From: Paracoccaceae bacterium
GTDB taxonomy: Bacteria; Pseudomonadota; Alphaproteobacteria; Rhodobacterales; Rhodobacteraceae
NCBI GenBank assembly: GCA_013003075.1
Contig: JABDLJ010000019.1
Location: forward strand, 89,759-153,758
DNA length: 64,000 nucleotides
Direction of reading: 5' to 3'
In this document: positions 45,954 through 54,427 of the stretch, piece after piece
How positions within the stretch are numbered: position 1 is the stretch's first letter
How the letters are laid out: every line of letters starts with the position of its first letter
Notes under the pieces: generated by a model
Database searches by the model: none
What the model was told of the DNA's origin: nothing
What the model saw: only the letters and a program-made list of their open reading frames with translations
Made by a program: the position numbers and the translations under genes

Positions 45954-47018
45954 ATGATTTTCGAGCTATACGATTTGAACGTGAGCCCCATGTTGCTTGC
46001 CGTTGTCTTTGGCGCGGTGATTGGTCTGCTGTTTGGCGCTGCCGCCCAGATCAGCCGGTTCTGCCTGCGCCGGGGGCTTGTTGCCGGTCCTGACAGGCGC
46101 GCCGCGCTGGGCGTATGGCTGTTTGCGCTGTTCGTGGCGACGGTCGCCACCCAGCTTGCGGCCTCGTTCGGGTGGATCGATCTGTCCGGCCACCGTTTTG
46201 CCGCGGCGTCGGTGCCGCTGGGCGCTGCCGTGATCGGCGGTCTGGCGTTCGGCGCCGGCATGGTGCTGACCCGGGGCTGCGTATCGCGCCTGACGGTTCT
46301 TGGCGGCAGCGGCAATCTGCGTGCGCTCTTTGTTCTTCTGGTCTTTGCCGTCGTGGCGCATGCGACGCTGAAAGGCGTCCTGGCGCCGCTGCGGGTGAGT
46401 GCCGGCTCGCTGACGGTCGATCTTGGCAGCGCGGCAACGGCGCACGGCCTGCCCGGCGGCGCCGCGCTTTGGACGGCAGTTCTGGGCGCGCTTTGCCTGG
46501 GGCTCGTCCTGCGCTCGGGCGCCGCGCTGCGCCATCTGGCGCTGGCGGGCGTGATCGGCGTGCTGGTGCCATTGGGATGGTTCGGAACAGGGGTCTTTTT
46601 GTACGACGACTTCGACCCGATCGCGCTGGAAACCCTGTCCTTCACCGCGCCCTGGGCCGACACGCTTTTCTGGAGCATTGCGTCCACATCGATCCCTGCC
46701 GGCTTTGGCACTGGACTGCTGGCGGGCGTGATCGTCGGCGCCGCGGTCTCTGCGTTTATTCGCCGCGAAACCGAACTGGTCAGCTTTGAAAGCCCCGCGC
46801 AGACGCTGCGCTATCTTGCCGGAGGCGCCCTGATGGGCTTTGGCGGTGTTCTGGCGGGCGGATGCACCGTCGGCGCAGGCCTGTCCGGTTTCTCGAGCCT
46901 GAGCGTTGCTGCCGGTCTTGCGCTGTTGTCGATGATGGCGGGCGCAGTTCTGACCGATCGCGCCGTCGACCGCCCGCGGCGCGGCACGGTTGCGGGCTTC
47001 GCAACGCCAGCCGAATAG
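45954..47018 (+). CDS. YeeE/YedE family sulfur-compound permease (SoxT-like)
   Basis: 354 residues, mostly membrane. Three cysteines lie in the positions conserved in thiosulfate transporters of the YeeE (TsuA) family: SRFCLRRG, LTRGCVSRL and LAGGCTVGAGLSG. Nine or ten hydrophobic segments are visible. It flanks the sox locus on the left as the 57087 gene flanks it on the right, so it may bring thiosulfate or another sulfur compound into the cell, or act in signalling. Convergent with the DUF302 gene. Confidence 0.85.
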   Translation: MIFELYDLNVSPMLLAVVFGAVIGLLFGAAAQISRFCLRRGLVAGPDRRAALGVWLFALFVATVATQLAASFGWIDLSGHRFAAASVPLGAAVIGGLAFGAGMVLTRGCVSRLTVLGGSGNLRALFVLLVFAVVAHATLKGVLAPLRVSAGSLTVDLGSAATAHGLPGGAALWTAVLGALCLGLVLRSGAALRHLALAGVIGVLVPLGWFGTGVFLYDDFDPIALETLSFTAPWADTLFWSIASTSIPAGFGTGLLAGVIVGAAVSAFIRRETELVSFESPAQTLRYLAGGALMGFGGVLAGGCTVGAGLSGFSSLSVAAGLALLSMMAGAVLTDRAVDRPRRGTVAGFATPAE

Positions 47019-47060
47019 CCCGGCCGTTTCGTAATCGCCCCTCAGAATGCACAGCTGATT

Positions 47061-47082
47061 ACCGCGCCCCACGGGGCGCGGT
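47061..47082. terminator. Bidirectional terminator-like hairpin
   Basis: ACCGCGCCCC / GGGGCGCGGT, a perfect 10-bp palindromic stem with a two-base centre, between two convergent genes. Plus strand continues TTGCG, minus strand AATC, so U-runs are poor and a helper or Rho may be needed. Confidence 0.5.
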
Positions 47083-47096
47083 TTGCGTTCCGGGCG

Positions 47097-47540
47097 CTAC
47101 TGTTCGGCAGCTTCGCGGCTGATATCATCGAGTAGCGCCTGGACCTCTTGCATCGGCCCGTCCGGGAAATGGCGATATCCGATTTCAACCGAACCGTCCC
47201 GGTCAGTCACGAAGATCGCGTAGGGACAATGCCGGATGTTCGAGGGATCGGCCTCCATCACTTTCCGCGACAGGACCGCCGAGCAGAACAGAAAAATATC
47301 GGCATTGTCGAAGATCACCGCGTCGCTGCCGACATCCGCGCCGGTGCGGGTCAGCATTTCGCCGGTGTGGCTGACATAGTCGATGACCAGGCCCCGATCC
47401 AGGATTGCGCTTTCGACGTTGAAGGTCGCGTCGTCGAATTCCCCGTCGAAGGCGTAACTGGTCATATCCTGCGCCAGTACGGCTGGTGCGATGAGGCATG
47501 TCGCGGCAAAAATGGCCGCTGCGGTTCGTGTTGGCTTCAT
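47097..47540 (-). CDS. DUF302 protein at the end of the sox run
   Basis: 147 residues with a Sec signal peptide ending near PAVLAQDM. The body resembles DUF302: FDDATFNVESAILDRGLVIDYV, TGADVGSDAVIFDNADIFLFC and HCPYAIFVTDRDGSVEIGYR. Function is unknown. It follows soxD by 20 nt on the same strand, so it is probably co-expressed with the Sox system and works in the periplasm. Confidence 0.75.
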   Translation of the reverse strand: MKPTRTAAAIFAATCLIAPAVLAQDMTSYAFDGEFDDATFNVESAILDRGLVIDYVSHTGEMLTRTGADVGSDAVIFDNADIFLFCSAVLSRKVMEADPSNIRHCPYAIFVTDRDGSVEIGYRHFPDGPMQEVQALLDDISREAAEQ

Positions 47541-47560
47541 ATCGGCTCCTTTCCGGCCGG

Positions 47561-48649
47561 CTACATCTCGGCACTGTCGAAGGTTTTGAGGTATTCGATG
47601 ACGGCCTTGGCATCTGCATCGCTTTTGAAGCCCCGGAACGACATCTTGGTGCCCTTCATGTATGTCTTGGGGTTTGCCATAAAGGCAGCAAGTTCGTCTT
47701 CCGTCCAGACAAGCCCCTTTTCACCGGCCGCCTGCATGGGCCGAGAGTAACGGAAACCCTCCAGGGCGCCTGCCGTACGACCGACAATGGCGTTCAGAAC
47801 CGGGCCAGAGCGATTTTTCGCGCCGGCGCCGACCTGGTGACAGGACTTGCACTGGCGGAATAGCTTCTCACCGGCCGCTGCAAGCTCGGTATCAATTGAC
47901 GCCATCTGCATAGTTGCTTCTTCTGCGGGCTCTTCTGCCGGGGCCTCGGCCATATCGGCGGTTGCGTCAATCTTGGGCTTGGGGTTGCGCACGGCCTCCA
48001 CAGCGTCCTTCAACTGCCTGGCCTTGGTCTCTTCGGGGGTAACGTCCAGAACAGCGGCCCGCATCGTGATCTCGACGCTGTCTTTGCAGTTTTCCATGCA
48101 GACCTCGCCACTGAGCGCTGTAAGCTCCACCTCGGCCCGATCGTCCAGGAAGAAGTTATCCTCGTTCGGCAGACGGATCCCGGCGAAATTCTCGTGGCTA
48201 AGCTCGAATTCATCGTCGACGATATCGTTGAGATACAGAAGATATGCCGTGATCGCGTAGACATCATCGGCCGGCAGGGATTGTGCATCGCCGAAGGGCA
48301 TCGCGCGGTGCACGTAGTCATAGACGGTCGACAGATATGGCCAGTAGGATCCGATGGTCTTGACCGGTCGCTGATCGGTCAGTGTATCGAACCCTCCGGC
48401 AAGCTGCGGCCAGCGGCCAACCGCTTCGCCAAAGTCACCGTGACAGATGGCGCATTTCTCCGAAAAAATCTCTTCGCCGGTGAAGACATCGCCGCTGCCT
48501 TCGGGAAGTCCCATGCCATCTGGCCGTACGTCGATATCCCAGGCTGCGATTTCCTCGGTCAGGGCAGGGCGGCCAAGACCATATCCGTCCGCCAGCGCGG
48601 GACTGGCGACAAGCAGCGCGCCTGCGCAGGCTTTAAGAAACTTCGACAT
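47561..48649 (-). CDS. soxD: SoxD, diheme c-type cytochrome subunit of sulfane dehydrogenase
   Basis: 362 residues from the ATG at 48649; the track start lies inside soxC. Sec signal (FLKACAGALLVASPALADG). Two heme c sites, CAICH (about residue 70) and CKSCH (about 275). A variable acidic linker (EAPAEEPAEEATMQ) joins the halves. In Paracoccus SoxCD removes six electrons from the sulfane sulfur bound to SoxY, avoiding sulfur deposition. Overlaps soxC by 17 bp. Confidence 0.94.
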   Translation of the reverse strand: MSKFLKACAGALLVASPALADGYGLGRPALTEEIAAWDIDVRPDGMGLPEGSGDVFTGEEIFSEKCAICHGDFGEAVGRWPQLAGGFDTLTDQRPVKTIGSYWPYLSTVYDYVHRAMPFGDAQSLPADDVYAITAYLLYLNDIVDDEFELSHENFAGIRLPNEDNFFLDDRAEVELTALSGEVCMENCKDSVEITMRAAVLDVTPEETKARQLKDAVEAVRNPKPKIDATADMAEAPAEEPAEEATMQMASIDTELAAAGEKLFRQCKSCHQVGAGAKNRSGPVLNAIVGRTAGALEGFRYSRPMQAAGEKGLVWTEDELAAFMANPKTYMKGTKMSFRGFKSDADAKAVIEYLKTFDSAEM

Positions 48650-49889
48650 TTTCAGCCACCCCCTGCTCGTTGACGTACCAGGTCTGGATACCGTTGTTGT
48701 GATAGATCGAGTTCTCGCCCCGGAACGCGCGCAGCTGGTCCTTGGTGGGTTGCACGTAGCCGGTTGAATCGTGGGCGCGGCTTTGCAGCAATAGCGGCCC
48801 GCCATCCCAGTCGAACTCGTAGTAAAAGCGATGCAGCGATTTTTCCGCGCTGGGGCCAGACATGCGGGCCTGATGCCAGGTCTTGCCGCCATCGATCGTG
48901 ACATCGACGCGCGGGATCGAGCCGCGACCCGACCATGCCACACCGGTGATCACCGTGTGTCCCCGGCCATGCGTGATCGGTGCCTGCGGGCTTGGATTGG
49001 TGATGACCGATTTTGCGTCCATCACCCAGGTGAAGCGCCGCGCGCTGCCGTCTTCGAGAAGGTCGGTGTATTTAGAGGTCTCTTCGCGGTGGTGCCACGG
49101 CTGATCGCCAACCTCGAGCCGGCGCAGCCATTTCACCCACATGTTGCCTTCCCAGCCCGGCACGACCAGCCGCACCGGGTATCCCTGCTCGGGCCGCAGC
49201 GCCTCGCCGTTCATCTTGAAGGCGACAAGGCAGTCATCCATCGCCTTCTCGATCGGGATCGAGCGCGTCATGGCGCTGGCATCGGCGCCTTCCGGCATCA
49301 CCCATTTGCCGTTTGTCTTCACGCCGGCTTCTTCCAGAAGATACCGCAGCGGCACCCCGGTATAGAGAACGTTGTGGATCATGCCGTGAGTGAACTGGCA
49401 GCCGTTCAGTTGCGAGCCGCGCCACTCCATCCCCGAGTTAGCGGCGCACTCCAGGAAGTACATCCGGTTTTCGCGTGGAAACCGCATGATATCCTGCATC
49501 GTGAAGACCAAAGGTGTGTCGACCAGACCGTTGATCATCAGCCGGTGCCGGGCGGGATCGACTTCGGCGATGCCGGCATGGTGCCGCTCAAAGCAAAGGC
49601 CGTTCGGCGTAATGACACCGTCAAGCTCGTGCAGCGGCGTGAAGTTGACCGATGACACCGGATCGGCCGTCAGCCACTCGACATTGCGCCGCTTGACATG
49701 CGCTTCATGCGGTGAGGGAGAGCCGTAGGGGCGCGCATCGACACCGTCGCCCAGCGCCTGGTTCCAGGGCTGAAGATTGGTGATCGCGGGATCTGCCGCC
49801 TGGGCTTTGGCCCCGCGGCCTGTCAGCGCAGCCGCGCCTGCGGCCAGCCCTGCGCCAAGCACCCCGCGGCGTGTTGGGTTCGATGTCAT
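48633..49889 (-). CDS. soxC: SoxC, molybdenum subunit of sulfane dehydrogenase
   Basis: 418 residues with a Tat signal (TRRGVLGAGLAAGAAAL), as expected for export of a folded molybdopterin enzyme. The fold is that of sulfite oxidase: the Mo-ligating cysteine is in YFLECAANSGMEW, followed by RLVVPGWEGNMWVKWLRRLEV. The dimerisation domain includes ITGVAWSGRGSIPRVDVTIDGG. It pairs with SoxD. The stop lies within the soxD start region. Confidence 0.95.
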   Translation of the reverse strand: MTSNPTRRGVLGAGLAAGAAALTGRGAKAQAADPAITNLQPWNQALGDGVDARPYGSPSPHEAHVKRRNVEWLTADPVSSVNFTPLHELDGVITPNGLCFERHHAGIAEVDPARHRLMINGLVDTPLVFTMQDIMRFPRENRMYFLECAANSGMEWRGSQLNGCQFTHGMIHNVLYTGVPLRYLLEEAGVKTNGKWVMPEGADASAMTRSIPIEKAMDDCLVAFKMNGEALRPEQGYPVRLVVPGWEGNMWVKWLRRLEVGDQPWHHREETSKYTDLLEDGSARRFTWVMDAKSVITNPSPQAPITHGRGHTVITGVAWSGRGSIPRVDVTIDGGKTWHQARMSGPSAEKSLHRFYYEFDWDGGPLLLQSRAHDSTGYVQPTKDQLRAFRGENSIYHNNGIQTWYVNEQGVAENVEVS

Positions 49890-49917
49890 TGCGCGCTCCT
49901 TTGCTTGCGTATCCTGC

Positions 49918-50352
49918 CTACGGGCGGACGTAGGCGTAGCCCTGTTCTTGCAGCTCGATCAGGCGGACGACGCCCGAGGGCACGACCGAGGCCTCGTCCA
50001 TCAGTGCGATGTTGCTGCCGGCTTTCTCGCTCATTTTGCGATGCGTGTTGCCGCAGGCGGCAAAGCTGAGATTGTCAAGCTCCAGCGACATCACCGAGAT
50101 CCGGTCGGCGACCGGGCTTTTGTCCGGTATCAGCATATTCAGCCCGGGCCCGTAGGCCACGACTTCGACAACGACCTCGTCTCCCTGGCTTTCATAAAAC
50201 GCATTGATATTGGCCACGTTATTCAGGGCCATGTTCATCACCGCGGGATCGTTCTGATTGACATGCACGGCAACGTAGTGAGTCTGGCCATCTGCCAGCG
50301 CGCCGGTAGCGCCCGCCACAGCGAGCGCGAGTGCCGAAAGTGTCGTTTTCAT
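49918..50352 (-). CDS. Secreted DsrE-like protein between soxB and soxC
   Basis: 144 residues from the ATG at 50352 with GGGAGG 8 nt upstream. A Sec signal (TLSALALAVAGATGALADG) precedes a DsrE/DsrF-like fold: THYVAVHVNQNDPAVMNMALNN, VVVEVVAYGPGLNML, and a single cysteine in FAACGNTHRKM at the usual active-site region. Cytoplasmic DsrE/TusD proteins carry persulfides; a periplasmic version in the sox run may do so for SoxY or SoxCD intermediates. This is inference. It lies 22 nt after soxB. Confidence 0.82.
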   Translation of the reverse strand: MKTTLSALALAVAGATGALADGQTHYVAVHVNQNDPAVMNMALNNVANINAFYESQGDEVVVEVVAYGPGLNMLIPDKSPVADRISVMSLELDNLSFAACGNTHRKMSEKAGSNIALMDEASVVPSGVVRLIELQEQGYAYVRP

Positions 50353-50374
50353 CAATTCATCCTCCCTTGGATGG

Positions 50375-52069
50375 TTACGCGCCGGTCACCTTGACCGACG
50401 TGTTCGGTTCGACAGAGACGGTGCCGTTGCGCCGAATGTAGTTTTCCACGACATCCCAGATCGGCGGCCCTTCGGTGGCCTCGTTCACGCTGGCCCAGCC
50501 TGCGACAACGTAGGTCTTGGCCGGGTCGATCTTTTCGCCGGTCTTCAGGATCGTCATGTCGGTGATCCGGCTGCCCTGCGGCTGGCTGATGTCGATCTGA
50601 TAGCCCATGCCGCCGACCCGGACCATATCGCCGCCCTGCTGGTAATAGGGATCGGGGTTGAAGAGGTTGTCTGCCACGTCCTCGAGCACGACATGCAGGA
50701 ACTCTCCGGTGAACTCGGTGCGATAGGCTGCGGGATAGCTCATGGCCGTGGCGTTGAAGATATCCTCGCGGGTGATGTCCTGGCCTGGTAAAACGCTGGC
50801 GCCCCAGCGGAAGCCCGGCGACAGGGCGATATCGGCCTCGCGTTCTTCCAAAAGCGCATTGCAGATCAGATCGTCCCACGTCCCGTTGAAATTGCCACGG
50901 CGATAAAGCAGGCTTTCGGTCTGGCCGATCACCTCGCCAAGACGGTCCGCATACGGCGCGCGCTCGGTCTTGACCAAAGCGGTCATCTCCGGGTCCGGCG
51001 CGATCACGTCCGAGAAGATCGGAATCAGCTTGTGGCGCAGCTCTTTGACCTCGCCGTCGCGCACATCGAGGTCGACGCGAGCCAGGAACTTGCCGTGGCT
51101 TCCGGTCGCGATGAGATGCGTCTTGCCGACCAGCACAGGCTCTGGCAGCGCATCGTGCGTGTGCCCGGTCAGGATCACGTCGATCCCGTCGATCTCGCCG
51201 GCCAGCTTGCGGTCTACGTCAAAGCCGTTATGGCTCAGCAGAACCACGACCTCGGCGCCTGCATCCCGGACTTCTTGCACGACTTCGGCCATGCGTTCTT
51301 GGCGTACTCCGAAGCTCAGCCCGGGGAACATCCAGCCGGGGTTCGCGATCGGCATGTAAGGGAAGGCCTGCCCGATAACGGCAATCTTGGTGCCGCCGCG
51401 CTCGAACATCTGGTAGGGCTCATAGGCCGGCTCATCCCATTCGTTGTCGAAGATATTGGCGCCGAGGAAGGGGAAGTTCAGCTCGTTCTCGACGATCTCG
51501 GTGACCCGGTCGATGCCCAGCGTGAACTCCCAGTGCGAGGTCATCGCCTCGACGCCCAGGGCATTCATCGCACGCACCATGTCGCCGCCGTTCGTCTCAA
51601 GCGCCGTCAGGCTGCCCTGCCAAGTGTCGCCGCCATCCAGCAAAAGCGCATCGGGGCGCTCGGCCCGGATGGCGTTCACAACCGTGGCGATCCGGTCCAT
51701 GCCGCCCATCCGCCCATAGGTTCGGGCAAGCGCCGTGAAATCGTCATAGGTCAGCGCGTAATCCAGCGGGCTGCCGTCGGCGATACCGTAAAGCTTGCGG
51801 TAGTCGGCGCCGGTGATATGCGGCACAAACCCCTTGGCACCGCCGACGCCCAGATTGATCTGTGGCTCACGGAAATAGACCGGCATCAGCTGCGCATGGA
51901 TGTCGGTAATGTGGATCAGAGTGACATTTCCGAGTGTGTCGAACTCAAGCAGCTGGTCTTGGCTCAGCACCTGCTGAGCGGCCAGCCTGGACCAGTTTCC
52001 AAAGCCCGACGCGCCGTAAAGCGCTGACGTGGCCATCGCCACCTGAAGAAAATCACGACGGGAAATCAT
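50375..52069 (-). CDS. soxB: SoxB, manganese thiosulfohydrolase
   Basis: 564 residues with a Tat-type signal (SRRDFLQVAMATSAL). 5'-nucleotidase-like metal sites: ITDIHAQLMPVYF, LLDGGDTWQGS, TSHWEFTLG, VVLLSHNGFDVD and LTGHTHDA. SoxB hydrolyses sulfate from the SoxY-bound thiosulfonate. It is preceded by a terminator and by the third copy of the candidate SoxR operator, so it may start its own transcription unit. Confidence 0.96.
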   Translation of the reverse strand: MISRRDFLQVAMATSALYGASGFGNWSRLAAQQVLSQDQLLEFDTLGNVTLIHITDIHAQLMPVYFREPQINLGVGGAKGFVPHITGADYRKLYGIADGSPLDYALTYDDFTALARTYGRMGGMDRIATVVNAIRAERPDALLLDGGDTWQGSLTALETNGGDMVRAMNALGVEAMTSHWEFTLGIDRVTEIVENELNFPFLGANIFDNEWDEPAYEPYQMFERGGTKIAVIGQAFPYMPIANPGWMFPGLSFGVRQERMAEVVQEVRDAGAEVVVLLSHNGFDVDRKLAGEIDGIDVILTGHTHDALPEPVLVGKTHLIATGSHGKFLARVDLDVRDGEVKELRHKLIPIFSDVIAPDPEMTALVKTERAPYADRLGEVIGQTESLLYRRGNFNGTWDDLICNALLEEREADIALSPGFRWGASVLPGQDITREDIFNATAMSYPAAYRTEFTGEFLHVVLEDVADNLFNPDPYYQQGGDMVRVGGMGYQIDISQPQGSRITDMTILKTGEKIDPAKTYVVAGWASVNEATEGPPIWDVVENYIRRNGTVSVEPNTSVKVTGA

Positions 52070-52096
52070 CGAGCCTGGTCCTTTCCATCCACACGG

Positions 52097-52112
52097 ATGC
52101 GCATTTTTGAAT
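52097..52112 (-). promoter_or_regulatory. Candidate SoxR operator before soxB
   Basis: On the minus strand ATTCAAAAATGCGCAT, 27 nt before the soxB ATG and just after the soxA terminator. It matches 14 of 16 bases of the site before soxX. Confidence 0.5.
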
Positions 52113-52124
52113 ACGTGTCGGCCG

Positions 52125-52158
52125 AAAAAACCCGCGCCGGGATCAGTCGGCGCGGGTT
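52125..52158 (-). terminator. Intrinsic terminator between soxA and soxB
   Basis: AACCCGCGCCG / CGGCGCGGGTT, a perfect 11-bp stem with an 8-nt loop, followed on the minus strand by TTTTTT. It lies 7 nt after the soxA stop, inside the sox run. Confidence 0.8.
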
Positions 52159-52164
52159 CCTGTT

Positions 52165-53019
52165 TTAGTTGCGGACCGACGGTCCTTCGACCGATAGGCC
52201 GTTGCCACGTGAAGTGACGTAAAGCTCCAGGGCGATGAACTCGGGGCTTGCTACCGAGAACGTGTGTGCCCGCGTATCGCGAATGCAGCCGCGGAAGCGG
52301 TCATGCACCGTGTTCAGCTTGGTGTTCTTCAGACGGTAGGTCGGAAAGCCGTTGATCTGACCCTGGCTGAGATGGTCGGCGCGGATCATGTTGCCGTAAT
52401 TGTCCTCGTGGCAATTCGCGCAGGACAGTTCCAGCTGACCATAGCGGGTGTAGTAGATCTCTTTGCCCTTCTCCCAGGTGGACTGGGCCGGGCCATCGAT
52501 CGCCACATTGACCGGCAAGCCGCGCGACACCGACGCCAGAAGCGCGACCGTGTTGGTCATTTCGCCGCCGTTGTACTTCCACTCTTCGGCGCCCATCCGG
52601 GTCTTGCGGCAGTCGTTGATCTGCATCTCGATGGTGCGGACTTCGCCTGCACCTTCGTTCCACTTGGGATAGACCGCCTTCACGCCAGCCATATCTTCGA
52701 CATCGCCGTGACAAGAGGCGCAGCTCTCGCCCTCGGATCCGTCGACCGCGCTCCATTGCTCGATCCCCAACTCGACACCCAGCATACCGGGGTTGTCGAA
52801 GTCGTCCATCTGGACGGCCTGGGTTTCATCCGACCGGAAACGCCAGCCCGAATACACCGTATCGACGTATTCCAAATGCGCCGGGGCAGCCGCTTCGGTG
52901 ACGATCGCGATCTCTCCGTTGATCGTCAGACTGTCGTCGTCCGGCTCTGCCGTCGCAACGCCTCCAAGACCGACGGTCAACGCCAGTGCAGAGAGCAGTC
53001 CTCCGTTAAATCCGTTCAT
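52165..53019 (-). CDS. soxA: SoxA, c-type cytochrome of the SoxAX complex
   Basis: 284 residues with a Sec signal (LLSALALTVGLGGVATAE). Two CxxCH sites: SCASCHGD and LSCANCHED, so this is the diheme form found in Paracoccus-type SoxA. A further cysteine in RFRGCIRDTRAH is at the place of the axial ligand and substrate-binding cysteine. With SoxX it couples thiosulfate to the SoxY cysteine. Followed at once by a strong terminator. Confidence 0.94.
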   Translation of the reverse strand: MNGFNGGLLSALALTVGLGGVATAEPDDDSLTINGEIAIVTEAAAPAHLEYVDTVYSGWRFRSDETQAVQMDDFDNPGMLGVELGIEQWSAVDGSEGESCASCHGDVEDMAGVKAVYPKWNEGAGEVRTIEMQINDCRKTRMGAEEWKYNGGEMTNTVALLASVSRGLPVNVAIDGPAQSTWEKGKEIYYTRYGQLELSCANCHEDNYGNMIRADHLSQGQINGFPTYRLKNTKLNTVHDRFRGCIRDTRAHTFSVASPEFIALELYVTSRGNGLSVEGPSVRN

Positions 53020-53036
53020 GTATTTCCTCCCTGGAG

Positions 53037-53065
53037 CGGTCCTGCCGCCAAGGCGACAGGGACCG
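53037..53065 (-). promoter_or_regulatory. Hairpin between soxZ and soxA
   Basis: CGGTCCTG / CAGGGACCG (one bulged G) enclosing CCGCC / GGCG. No T-run follows, so it is probably an mRNA-stability or processing element. Confidence 0.4.
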
Positions 53066-53070
53066 GACCG

Positions 53071-53400
53071 TCAGCCTACGCTGATGCTTTTTGTTTCTGT
53101 GTAGACGTCGCCATCGTCGTCGTACCAGGTGAACGTGAAGTCACCGGATTCAGGGACGACCGCCTCGAACTCGAAGTAAGGGTTCGTCGAAATTGCCGGC
53201 TCGAGGTTCACGTCGATGACCATTTCGCCATTAAACTCGGCCGTGAACCGATTGATGATCGACCGGGGAATTACGTTGCCGTCGGCGTCTTTGCGCTGGC
53301 CCGATTCCATTTTGTGGCTGATCAGGGTTTTGATGATGATCACCTCACCTGCACTTGCAGATTTGGGGACCTTGACGCGGGGTTTGACACCAGATGCCAT
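53071..53400 (-). CDS. soxZ: SoxZ, sulfur-carrier subunit partner
   Basis: 109 residues, no signal peptide, as is normal since SoxZ is exported with SoxY. MASGVKPRVKVPKSASAGEV, LISHKMESGQRKDADGNVIPR and FTWYDDDGDVYTETKSI are typical. SoxZ holds SoxY in the carrier complex. Between soxY (19 nt) and soxA. Confidence 0.93.
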   Translation of the reverse strand: MASGVKPRVKVPKSASAGEVIIIKTLISHKMESGQRKDADGNVIPRSIINRFTAEFNGEMVIDVNLEPAISTNPYFEFEAVVPESGDFTFTWYDDDGDVYTETKSISVG

Positions 53401-53419
53401 GTCAGAATTCTCCTAATGC

Positions 53420-53836
53420 TTAGCCGCCGCAGCCGCCGATTGTGACCTTGACCGACTGCGAAGCCTGTACGAACGAGCCGTCCGCCATTTTGGCAATTGC
53501 AATCACGTCCTGAGTGCCTGCAAGGCGGATCCGGGTGGATGCCGATTGCGAAGCGGCGAGCGGGCCGAAGTTGAAGGTCACGACACCCGGGTTGGGGTTG
53601 CCGGCCGCAAGTACGACGATTGCCGTCGCACCTGGCGCGTTGACCTCGATCGGAACGGTGTTGCCGTTCTCGGCGATCTCGGGCGCGGTCAGCGTGATGC
53701 CGCCCTCGCCAACCTCGGCGCCGCCGGTGAAGGCCGCGATATCGTCTTCGGTCGCAGCCATGGCGCCGAAAGGCAGCGCCGCTGCGGCTGCCGCACCCAA
53801 CCCGATGGCGAGTGTCTGACGTCTTGTAACGTTCAT
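53420..53836 (-). CDS. soxY: SoxY, sulfur-carrier protein
   Basis: 138 residues from the ATG at 53836, chosen for its GGAG 8 nt upstream; the track start is in soxX. Tat signal (TRRQTLAIGLGAAAAAAL) for export with SoxZ. The C-terminus is VTIGGCGG: the cysteine on the flexible GGCGG arm carries thiosulfate-derived intermediates between SoxAX, SoxB and SoxCD. Confidence 0.95.
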   Translation of the reverse strand: MNVTRRQTLAIGLGAAAAAALPFGAMAATEDDIAAFTGGAEVGEGGITLTAPEIAENGNTVPIEVNAPGATAIVVLAAGNPNPGVVTFNFGPLAASQSASTRIRLAGTQDVIAIAKMADGSFVQASQSVKVTIGGCGG

Positions 53837-53862
53837 CGTCATTTCTCCATTCCTTTGTTCGA

Positions 53863-54333
53863 TCACTCTTTCAGCGTCAGCAGGAACGCGACAACGTCTT
53901 CGATCTGCTGTGCTGTCAGAAGCGGCTCCAGCTCGCCCTCGGCGGCCTTGCCGGTGAATGCGTTTCCAGGGCGAATGTAGCCGTCTGTCTTGTAGAATGA
54001 CGGCATCATCGTCTCGGGGAACATCATCTTCGCATTCGAAACGATGCCGCGCAGTTCCGCCTCGCTCCAGCGATCGCCCACGCCATCGAGCGCCGGCCCG
54101 ACCTCTCCGTGAAACGGCCACTCGGACAAAACGGACACTTCGTGGCAGGCAATACAATTGCCGGCACCCTTGTTCATAACAAGGCGCCCGGCCTCCGGAT
54201 CTCCGGGCTGGCCGGAAATCGAAGACGCAACTGCGCCGTCATCGAACGAAACGCTTGCCGGCATGATCGCTTCGGACCATCCAGCGCTTGCCGTGACGGC
54301 CAGAGCGGCCGACACCATCAACAGTTTTCTCAT
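53863..54333 (-). CDS. soxX: SoxX, c-type cytochrome of the SoxAX complex
   Basis: 156 residues with a Sec signal. One heme site NCIACHEV and a Met-containing segment ETMMPSFYKTDGYIRP. Works with SoxA. Its promoter region holds the second candidate SoxR operator. Confidence 0.94.
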   Translation of the reverse strand: MRKLLMVSAALAVTASAGWSEAIMPASVSFDDGAVASSISGQPGDPEAGRLVMNKGAGNCIACHEVSVLSEWPFHGEVGPALDGVGDRWSEAELRGIVSNAKMMFPETMMPSFYKTDGYIRPGNAFTGKAAEGELEPLLTAQQIEDVVAFLLTLKE

Positions 54334-54374
54334 AGTCCCTCCCTGAGACAGAGCTGAGTTTTGTTATTTTTGCT

Positions 54375-54404
54375 AGGGTAGACGACAGAATCGCGTTCAT
54401 GCAA
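54375..54404 (-). promoter_or_regulatory. Possible soxX promoter
   Basis: On the minus strand TTGCAT, 18 nt, TACCCT, 41 nt upstream of the soxX start. The candidate SoxR operator lies 6 nt upstream of the -35. Confidence 0.35.
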
Positions 54405-54410
54405 CGATAA

Positions 54411-54426
54411 ATTCGAATTTTTGAAT
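54411..54426 (-). promoter_or_regulatory. Candidate SoxR operator between soxW and soxX
   Basis: Minus-strand ATTCAAAAATTCGAAT, a near-palindrome with ATTC/GAAT ends. It is next to the soxW stop and upstream of the soxX -35. SoxR binding in the soxW-soxX interval is known for related Sox clusters. Confidence 0.6.
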
Positions 54427-54427
54427 T

